Below, piece by piece: positions 15,894 through 20,118 of a stretch of DNA of 20,118 bases (within the stretch, counting starts at the first letter, position 1; the number at the start of each line of letters is the position of its first letter). The DNA is from a bacterium (GTDB lineage Bacteria > Vulcanimicrobiota > Vulcanimicrobiia > Vulcanimicrobiales > Vulcanimicrobiaceae). The stretch covers positions 1 to 20,118 of the forward strand of contig JAKAPO010000009.1 in NCBI GenBank assembly GCA_021807065.1, read 5' to 3'. The position numbers and the translations under genes were made by a program. Under the pieces are notes generated by a model, which was not told where the DNA came from, did not search any database, and saw only the letters and a program-made list of their open reading frames with translations.

Positions 15894-17041
15894 TCGTCCT
15901 CGTATCTGCGCGGAATGTGCGCGGGGAGGCGCGCGACGATCTCGTAGTTAATCGTCTGCGCCCACTGCGCCCATTCGTCGGCAGTCACTCCTACATCCCC
16001 GTTGCGGCCGATGAGCGTCACCGTCGAGCCGGCCTCGGCGTGCGGCGCTTGCGTCAGGTCGATCATCGTGAGATTCATCGCAACCCGCCCGACGATCGGG
16101 CAGCGAGCACCGCCGACGGCAAATGAGCCGCGGTTGGAGAGCGCGCGCGGAACGCCGTCGAAGTAACCCATCGGAACGACCCCGACGCGCATCTCCTGCG
16201 GGGTGACGAATGTATTACCGTAGCCGATCGGCTGATGTGCTGCAACGGTGCGCGTAACCGCCAGCGAGGACGTGAGCGTCAGTGCCGGTTCGAGCGCGAG
16301 CGCTTCGCGTCCCATCGCTTCGTTTGTTTGAGGCGACGGCCACAGTCCGTAGAGCGCGATGCCGAAACGCGACATATCGAGGCGCGTTTGCGGCCAGAGC
16401 ATCGCAGCTGCCGAAGCAGCGACGTGACGTATCGGCGCAGTGCCGCGCTGCTCGAGCATCGGCGTGCTTTCGGCGACGGCTCGTTCGAAGCGCGCGAGCT
16501 GTTGCATCGTGTACGGGGAGTCGATCTCTTCAGCGGAGGCAAGATGCGAGTAGATGCCGGCGACGTGCAACTCCGGCAGACGAAGATAGTCCTCGATTGC
16601 ATCGGCGACTTCGCCGGGCTCGAGGCCGAATCGGTTGAGCCCCGTGTTGACTTTGACGTGCACGCCGAAGCGCTGCGAACGTCTCCGCGCTACAGCCGCG
16701 AGATCGTGCAGAAAACTTCGCGTGTCCCAGAGCGCGATCTCGGCGCGAGCGGCGAGCGCGTCGTCGAGCGATTCGGGAGGCACCGGTCCAAGAATGAGTA
16801 TGGGCGCGCTCACGCCGCCGTCGCGCAACGTGGTCGCTTCTTCAGCCGAGAAGACGCAGATGCGCGCCGCAAAACCCTCGATCGCTATCGCCGTCGGGGT
16901 AAGACCGTGGCCGTACGCGTTGCTCTTTACGACGAAGGCCGCCCGCCCGCGGCCGACCATGTTCTGCAATGCGCGTGCGTTGCGGCGCAGGGCGCCGAGA
17001 GATATGCGCAGCTCGCCGATCACCGCCGCCCCATTCTGCAA
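15890..17041 (-). CDS. alr: Alanine racemase Alr (PLP-dependent)
   Basis: Interconverts L- and D-alanine and so supplies Ddl. 383 residues. The PLP lysine is K39 in FVVKSNAYGHG, and the catalytic tyrosine is Y274 in PIGYGNTF. Also visible are VKVNTGLNRFG (130-140), GIYSHLASAE, RFGIALYG (225-232) and MGYFDGVPRALSN. The segment usually reading CMD is AMN here (321-323), a variant I believe occurs in other Alr proteins. The longest frame starts at TTG 17041; GTG 17023 is an alternative, and neither has a strong Shine-Dalgarno. It is convergent with hisA and diverges from a small membrane protein gene. Confidence 0.95.
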   Translation of the reverse strand: MQNGAAVIGELRISLGALRRNARALQNMVGRGRAAFVVKSNAYGHGLTPTAIAIEGFAARICVFSAEEATTLRDGGVSAPILILGPVPPESLDDALAARAEIALWDTRSFLHDLAAVARRRSQRFGVHVKVNTGLNRFGLEPGEVADAIEDYLRLPELHVAGIYSHLASAEEIDSPYTMQQLARFERAVAESTPMLEQRGTAPIRHVAASAAAMLWPQTRLDMSRFGIALYGLWPSPQTNEAMGREALALEPALTLTSSLAVTRTVAAHQPIGYGNTFVTPQEMRVGVVPMGYFDGVPRALSNRGSFAVGGARCPIVGRVAMNLTMIDLTQAPHAEAGSTVTLIGRNGDVGVTADEWAQWAQTINYEIVARLPAHIPRRYEDD

Positions 17042-17061
17042 TGAGACGGGGGGACCCGCGC

Positions 17062-17106
17062 AGGCTTGGAGCCTAACCCGCGTCTAAGCCGACCTCCAGG
17101 CTCGGC
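17062..17106. repeat. Two small inverted repeats upstream of alr
   Basis: AGGCT-TGG-AGCCT at 17062-17074 and GCCGA-N9-TCGGC at 17088-17106 lie in the 80-bp divergent gap between alr and the small membrane gene. They could be binding sites or hairpins in the 5' leader of either transcript. No convincing -35/-10 pair was found here. Confidence 0.3.
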
Positions 17107-17110
17107 GTGT

Positions 17111-17126
17111 ACCATGGTCCCATGGT
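17111..17126. repeat. Perfect inverted repeat ACCATGG-TC-CCATGGT over a start codon
   Basis: A 7-bp perfect inverted repeat with a 2-bp centre contains the probable ATG (17122) of the small membrane protein and a decoy ATG at 17114 in another frame. TACCAT at 17110-17115 also resembles a -10 element placed for a leaderless transcript. Both readings are inference. Confidence 0.35.
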
Positions 17127-17421
17127 GCGCGGGCAAGGGGGCTTCGACGCGTCCGATTTCGTCGTCTGGTTTGCGACGATGCTGCTGGCGGTGCTCTGCG
17201 GCCTCGGTCTCGGCTTCGTCGCGTGGTCGATCGTGAACGCCACGGGGACGTCCAACTTCTGGGGGCTCGGGACCTACGCCGTCGCGATGGCCGGCGTGCT
17301 GCTCGCCTCCCGCGTCAGCGGCGCCTACCTGCGATTCGCCCTGGCGCTCTGCGCCGCCACCCTAGCACTGAGCTTCGCCCTCGGCGGAGTGCTCTTCACG
17401 CCACTATTCGGGCCGCGCTGA
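17122..17421 (+). CDS. Small membrane protein, function unknown
   Basis: About 99 residues with three likely membrane helices: roughly 13-38, 46-65 and 70-92, separated by short loops (NATGTSNFWG and SGAYLR). There are almost no charged residues after the first 12. I do not recognise the family and assign no function. ATG 17122 is preferred; GTG 17107 in the same frame would add five residues (MYHGP). Neither has a Shine-Dalgarno, and the ATG sits inside an inverted repeat. The codon pattern is like the neighbouring genes, which supports real coding. It is divergent from alr. Confidence 0.6.
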   Translation: MVRGQGGFDASDFVVWFATMLLAVLCGLGLGFVAWSIVNATGTSNFWGLGTYAVAMAGVLLASRVSGAYLRFALALCAATLALSFALGGVLFTPLFGPR

Positions 17422-17550
17422 GTCGAACGTGCGGCAACGCCGGCGCGTGCGTCGCGCGGATGCTCTGCTTAACGTCGCCCGTCTCGCCCTCCGCGGAGGC
17501 TCGGGTCCGTCTGCCGAACGGCGCTCCGGCTGACTACGGGGGGATCTTCA
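17422..17550. other. Non-coding stretch with a 12-bp palindrome
   Basis: No convincing gene lies between the membrane protein and the next small ORF. CCTCCGCGGAGG at 17488-17499 is a perfect palindrome. TACGGGGGGA at its right end serves as ribosome binding site for the following TTG-start ORF. Confidence 0.5.
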
Positions 17551-17697
17551 TTGAAAAAACACCCTACGACATGGAAGACGCTCGTCCGCGATGTGGTCGA
17601 GAATCTGCCGAGGACGTTCACTCTGCGCGAAGTCGAGGCGCGGCGAGGCTACTTCAGCAAGCACTATCCGGACGGCTGGTCGAGCCGGCTGGGTTAG
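17551..17697 (+). CDS. 48-residue fragment resembling the first half of a winged-helix (DpnI-C/Dam-replacing type) domain
   Basis: TTG 17551 follows a G-rich ribosome binding site (17538-17544) at 6 nt and opens a frame of 48 codons ending at TAG 17695-17697. The protein has WKTLVRDVVENLPRTFTLRE followed by VEARRGYFSKHYPDG. Winged-helix domains found at the C-terminus of DpnI-like and Dam-replacing proteins, and as stand-alone small proteins, share a pattern of W..V...L...FTL.EV.......YP followed by KIRQ.LQ.LRD.G. The second half is missing: after YPDG the frame reads WSSRLG and stops. It is either a truncated remnant or an unrelated microprotein. The family link is from memory of the pattern and tentative. 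Confidence 0.45.
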   Translation: MKKHPTTWKTLVRDVVENLPRTFTLREVEARRGYFSKHYPDGWSSRLG

Positions 17698-17754
17698 ACC
17701 GGCACGCCGTGCGGTCGCAATGGAAGCATGTCTGATGCTTCGACGGCCGAGTAT

Positions 17755-18090
17755 TCATTGCATAAGCAGCGCAGACTGCCAGTCGAGGCCGAAAGTTTCG
17801 CCGAGCTTGCGGACCGCTTGGGCGGCAACCTCGTATTCAAGGTGGAGAGGGTCGCCCTCGCCGTAGTCGTTTAGGTCGTGGTTCACGCAGGCATCAAGGC
17901 GCTCCAGCTCCGCCTGCGTCAGCGTCGACGACGCGGCGCACCGCGGCCGCCGTGAAGGTAACAACACGAAGCGCGGACCGCACGTCCCCAGTCCTCGAAC
18001 GATGTGCCAAGTATGCCCTGCCCAATGTAGGTCGACGCCTCCTCCGGCGCCGCACCAGCTGCGGGCCGGTAGTAGACAAAGGTCGCCCAC
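17755..18090 (-). CDS. Possible hypothetical protein, minus strand
   Basis: A 111-codon frame from GTG 18090. The C-terminal half (ELERLDACVNHDLNDYGEGD and HLEYEVAAQAVRKLGETFGL) has a credible amino-acid mix and G/C-ending codons, as in real genes here. The N-terminal half, with HTWHIVRGLGTCGPRFVLLP, is less certain. The frame stays open further upstream to 18348, but that part is antisense to a better supported gene. I do not recognise a family. It may be an intact small protein or the 3' part of a decayed gene. Confidence 0.4.
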   Translation of the reverse strand: MGDLCLLPARSWCGAGGGVDLHWAGHTWHIVRGLGTCGPRFVLLPSRRPRCAASSTLTQAELERLDACVNHDLNDYGEGDPLHLEYEVAAQAVRKLGETFGLDWQSALLMQ

Positions 18091-18091
18091 G

Positions 18092-18211
18092 ATACTGACG
18101 CGCTTCCCTGAACGAACGGCGCGGCGCGTGCTCAACAGCGTAGTTGCCGAAGGTCTTCTCGTATCAGACACGCCCAAAGGTCCCGTATCGCTGCGATCGC
18201 TTGGAGCGTGA
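18092..18211 (+). pseudogene. Remnant of a Fic-family protein C-terminal winged helix
   Basis: The plus strand reads ILTRFPERTARRVLNSVVAE followed by GLLVSDTPKGPVSLRSLGA and a stop. LPERTARRVL....GLL.SDTPKGPVSLRFP is the characteristic C-terminal helix-turn-helix of many Fic/DOC proteins that AMPylate targets. No Fic catalytic motif (HPFxxGNG) is found upstream, and the frame before 18092 looks non-coding, so only the last ~40 codons survive. The ending diverges from the expected RFP, suggesting a second lesion. No start codon and ribosome binding site precede it. Confidence 0.5.
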
Positions 18212-18240
18212 AAGAGAGGCATGGTGTTAGGGAGGAACGT

Positions 18241-18449
18241 ATGAGCGCGGAAGCAGTGGAAGCTCGCATCGCGCACCTGGAAGGCGCCTTCGATCAGGTC
18301 GGTAAGCACCTCGACAGCATTGACCGGCGCCTCGATGGGATCGACCATCGAATTGGAGCCGAAGTTGGCGACTCCGAAAGGAGTTAACGCAGCGCCATAA
18401 CTGGCTGTTGGGAATCGTACTCGGAACCCTGCTCTTGCACCACGCCTGA
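18241..18449 (+). pseudogene. Frameshifted small coiled-coil protein with C-terminal membrane anchor (copy 1)
   Basis: ATG 18241 follows AGGGAGG (18228-18234 region) at good spacing and encodes MSAEAVEARIAHLEGAFDQV, then heptad-rich KHLDSIDRRLDGIDHRIG. This frame stops at TAA 18385-18387 after 48 codons. One base out (-1 frame), the same stretch continues as LRKELTQRHNWLLGIVLGTL and stops at TGA 18447-18449, which is the expected hydrophobic anchor. A single-base deletion around 18355-18378 would explain this. Intact, it would be a protein of about 69 residues of the coiled-coil plus single-helix kind. The 48-residue product may still be made. Confidence 0.55.
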
Positions 18450-18451
18450 GT

Positions 18452-18631
18452 GGGCTCAGGGAATACGTCCTGTATCTCGACTACAACGACGGCATCGAGC
18501 ACCGCTTCGATACCGTGCATGCCGGCCTCGCCGAGGTACAGCGGGACCTGGGCCAGCGATTCAACTGGCTCACCGGAATGTTGCTCACGGCGTGGGTCAC
18601 GACGCTCCTGACGGTGCTATTCCGCCGCTGA
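18452..18631 (+). pseudogene. 5'-truncated second copy of the coiled-coil/membrane-anchor protein
   Basis: In a third frame the sequence reads YNDGIEHRFDTVHAGLAEVQ and RDLGQRFNWLTGMLLTAW, then VTTLLTVLFRR and a TGA at 18629-18631. The QRFNWLTG segment matches QRHNWLLG of the copy just upstream, so this is a diverged tandem copy. The frame is open back to 18401 but has no ATG, GTG or TTG before a late valine codon at 18515, so the N-terminus appears lost. It could alternatively be the true 3' part of one gene interrupted by an insertion. Confidence 0.5.
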
Positions 18632-18715
18632 CCGGGGGACACGCCGGCCCTGCTAGGCCATCCAAGCGTGGGAACGCCCTGGCGCATGCGCGCGGCCGTT
18701 TCGCCGCCGGGCCCC

Positions 18716-18735
18716 GCCGGTAAAGGCTTTCCGGC
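18716..18735. terminator. Hairpin GCCGG-N10-CCGGC
   Basis: GCCGG/CCGGC flanks TAAAGGCTTT, itself near-palindromic, giving a strong stem after the coiled-coil remnants and before groES. There is no following T-run, so intrinsic termination is uncertain. Confidence 0.35.
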
Positions 18736-18795
18736 GCGACGATGCCCCTGCGTCGACTGAGCCTACTCGGTTGCTCTGCATACTCGGCTCCGCTG

Positions 18796-18825
18796 ACTCC
18801 GCACTCCGCACTCCGCCCACTCCGC
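18796..18825. repeat. Tandem 7-bp repeat ACTCCGC (3 perfect units plus a fourth)
   Basis: ACTCCGC occurs head to tail at 18796, 18803 and 18810, with a fourth copy at 18819 after CC. It lies just upstream of the groES promoter, in the otherwise gene-free stretch 18632-18827, in which I see no gene. Confidence 0.7.
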
Positions 18826-18827
18826 TA

Positions 18828-18854
18828 CTTGCACTCTCCCGCTGAGTCTGCTAA
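18828..18854 (+). promoter_or_regulatory. Degenerate second CIRCE-like element over the groESL promoter
   Basis: CTTGCACTC-N9-GTCTGCTAA keeps the 9-9-9 layout, and each arm matches 7 of 9 bases of the CIRCE consensus TTAGCACTC-N9-GAGTGCTAA. It spans the -35 and reaches into the -10, so HrcA binding would block RNA polymerase. The arms pair with each other less well than in the main element, so this may be a decayed or weak operator. Confidence 0.4.
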
Positions 18855-18857
18855 CAT
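18829..18857 (+). promoter_or_regulatory. Sigma70-like promoter of groES-groEL
   Basis: TTGCAC (18829-18834), a 17-bp spacer, then TAACAT (18852-18857). The predicted transcription start is near 18864, at the left edge of the CIRCE operator, the usual arrangement for HrcA-repressed chaperonin operons. Confidence 0.65.
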
Positions 18858-18863
18858 CCTCAG

Positions 18864-18890
18864 TTGGCGCTCTCGCCTGAAGAGTGCTAA
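18864..18890 (+). promoter_or_regulatory. CIRCE operator (HrcA binding site)
   Basis: TTGGCGCTC-N9-GAGTGCTAA. The right arm is identical to the consensus and the left arm matches 7 of 9 bases; the spacer is exactly 9. It lies 30 bp before the groES start codon. HrcA binds such sites and represses groESL until heat shock titrates the repressor. hrcA itself is not in the window. Confidence 0.9.
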
Positions 18891-18920
18891 TCCCAGCAAG
18901 CAGACCCAGTGGAGGTTTTC

Positions 18921-19226
18921 GTGAATCTCAAGCCTTTGGGCGATCGCGTAGTCATCGAGCACGTCGAGCAACAGGACAAGAGCACGGGGGGCGTGTTCCT
19001 TCCCGACACCGCTAAGGAGAAGCCGCAGGAAGGCATCATCCGCGCGGTGGGAACGGGCCGCCTGACCGACGAGGGCAAGACGCTCCCGATGAACGTCAAG
19101 GTTGGCGATCGCGTCATTTATTCGAAGTACTCCGGCAGCGAAGTCAAGGTTGACGGCACCGAGTACCTCATCGTCTCAGAGAAAGACGTCCTCGCCGTAG
19201 TCGACAAAGTTCCGGCCGGCGTATAA
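18921..19226 (+). CDS. groES: Co-chaperonin GroES (Hsp10)
   Basis: Heptameric lid of the GroEL folding chamber, in the cytoplasm. 101 residues from GTG 18921: NLKPLGDRVVIEHVEQQDKS, with the mobile loop around 17-31 (QDKSTGGVFLPDTAK), EGIIRAVGTGR and VGDRVIYSKYSGSEVK. GTG 18921 is chosen because GGAGG (18911-18915) sits 5 nt before it and the protein then begins at the normal N-terminus. The in-frame GTG 18909 would overlap that ribosome binding site. It is the first gene of the HrcA/CIRCE-controlled operon, 24 nt before groEL. Confidence 0.97.
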   Translation: MNLKPLGDRVVIEHVEQQDKSTGGVFLPDTAKEKPQEGIIRAVGTGRLTDEGKTLPMNVKVGDRVIYSKYSGSEVKVDGTEYLIVSEKDVLAVVDKVPAGV

Positions 19227-19250
19227 GCAAGGAAAGAAGCAAGAAAGATC

Positions 19251-20118
19251 ATGGCTGCAAAGCAAATCGTATTTGATGAGAGCGCTCGCCGCGCGCTCGA
19301 GCGCGGAGCGAATACTCTCGCCGACGCGGTCAAGGTGACGCTCGGCCCGAAAGGCCGTAACGTTGTCCTCGACAAGAAGTTCGGCTCGCCGACGGTTACC
19401 AATGACGGCGTCACGATCGCGAAGGAGATCGAGCTCTCTGAACCGTTCGAGAACATGGGCGCTCAGCTCGTAAAAGAAGTCGCCTCCAAAACCAACGACA
19501 TTGCCGGAGATGGCACGACGACGGCGACCGTACTCGCGCAGGCGATCGTTCGCGAAGGTTTGCGCAACGTGACCGCCGGCAGCAACCCGATGCAGATCAA
19601 GCACGGCATCGAGAAGGCCGTCGAAATCGCGGTCAAAGAGATGGAGGGTTACGCCCAAAAAGTCGACACGAAGGAGAAGATCGCACAGGTCGCATCGATC
19701 TCCGCCAACGACAAAGAGATCGGCGATTTCATCGCCGACGCGATGGATAAAGTCGGCAAAGACGGCGTCATCACCGTCGAGGAATCCAAGACGCTCAAGA
19801 CCGAGGTCGAGACCAAGGAAGGGATGCAGTTCGACAAGGGCTACATCTCGCCGTACATGGTGACCGACAGCGAGCGCATGGAAGCGGTGCTCGACGATCC
19901 ATACATTCTCGTGACCGAGCGCAAGGTTTCGGCAATTGCCGATATCCTGCCGTTGCTCGAAAAGATCGTGCAGGTGCAGAAGCCGCTCCTGCTCATCGCC
20001 GAAGACGTCGAGGGCGAGGCGCTCGCGACGCTGGTCGTGAACAAACTGCGAGGCACGTTTACCTCGGTTGCGGTGAAGGCGCCGGGCTTCGGCGATCGCC
20101 GCAAAGAAAAGATCGGAA
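19251..20118 (+). CDS. groEL: Chaperonin GroEL (Hsp60), 5' part, cut by the window end
   Basis: ATP-dependent folding chaperonin. 289 residues are visible of about 540, and the frame is open at the window edge. It begins AAKQIVFDESARRALERGAN. The nucleotide-binding equatorial motifs VKVTLGPKGRNVVLDKKFG (28-46), NDGVTIAKEIEL with Asp52 and GDGTTTATVLAQAI with Asp87 (catalytic Asp in the family) are intact. The intermediate and apical domains follow (VGKDGVITVEESKT, GMQFDKGYISPYMV, LLLIAEDVEGEALATLVVNK). ATG 19251 is preceded by purine-rich AAGGAAAG and AAGAAAG. It is co-transcribed with groES. Confidence 0.98.
   Translation, partial: MAAKQIVFDESARRALERGANTLADAVKVTLGPKGRNVVLDKKFGSPTVTNDGVTIAKEIELSEPFENMGAQLVKEVASKTNDIAGDGTTTATVLAQAIVREGLRNVTAGSNPMQIKHGIEKAVEIAVKEMEGYAQKVDTKEKIAQVASISANDKEIGDFIADAMDKVGKDGVITVEESKTLKTEVETKEGMQFDKGYISPYMVTDSERMEAVLDDPYILVTERKVSAIADILPLLEKIVQVQKPLLLIAEDVEGEALATLVVNKLRGTFTSVAVKAPGFGDRRKEKIG

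Noticed and set aside
18091..18348. Upstream part of the minus-strand 197-codon frame
   Set aside because: It is antisense to the Fic remnant and to the coiled-coil gene, which has a good ribosome binding site; only the downstream portion was kept.
18355..18387. Programmed -1 frameshift joining the coiled coil to its membrane anchor
   Set aside because: No slippery heptamer of the X XXY YYZ type is present at the frame change; a deletion is the simpler explanation.
18796..18825. CRISPR-like array
   Set aside because: Units are only 7 bp, directly adjacent and without spacers; no cas genes nearby.
17042..18920. tRNA or other structured RNA gene in the gene-poor region
   Set aside because: No tRNA-like cloverleaf with TTC-type arm or CCA end was found by eye; the small hairpins seen do not add up to a known RNA.

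Overview
The window is a GC-rich bacterial chromosome segment dominated by a division and cell wall (dcw) cluster. The organism adds meso-diaminopimelate to its peptidoglycan (a DNPR motif in MurE), controls groESL through HrcA/CIRCE, and carries a DUF5069 gene and a CofE-like gene beside the mur genes. This suggests an uncultured, probably diderm lineage. Candidatus Eremiobacterota (WPS-2) is my best guess, made from gene order and composition only and held loosely.

Region 1 (1-13463, + strand): the tail of an upstream gene (probably rsmH), then ftsL, ftsI, murE, murF, a coenzyme-F420:glutamate-ligase-like gene, mraY, murD, ftsW, murG, murC, murB and ddl. Nearly all junctions overlap (ATGA, GTGA or 8-47 nt), so this is one translationally coupled operon. 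It supplies the UDP-MurNAc-pentapeptide steps (MurB, MurC, MurD, MurE, Ddl, MurF), the lipid I and II steps (MraY, MurG) and the septal synthase (FtsW-FtsI with FtsL). No ftsQ, ftsA or ftsZ follows ddl; a convergent DUF5069 gene follows instead.

Region 2 (13447-17041): the DUF5069 gene (-), diverging across a short palindrome from a hisB-hisH-hisA run (+), then a convergent alr (-) that provides D-alanine for Ddl. hisH has no ATG, GTG or TTG at its required N-terminus. It appears to start at ATA inside an ATAA overlap with the hisB stop.

Region 3 (17042-18827): a gene-poor stretch with a small three-helix membrane protein, a 48-codon fragment resembling a winged-helix domain, a possible minus-strand ORF, a Fic-type C-terminal remnant, and two broken copies of a coiled-coil plus membrane-anchor protein. 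It reads as a graveyard of accessory genes, with inverted repeats and a 7-bp tandem repeat.

Region 4 (18828-20118): the groES-groEL operon with a sigma70-like promoter, a clear CIRCE operator at the predicted transcription start and a second degenerate CIRCE-like copy over the promoter. groEL runs off the end of the window.
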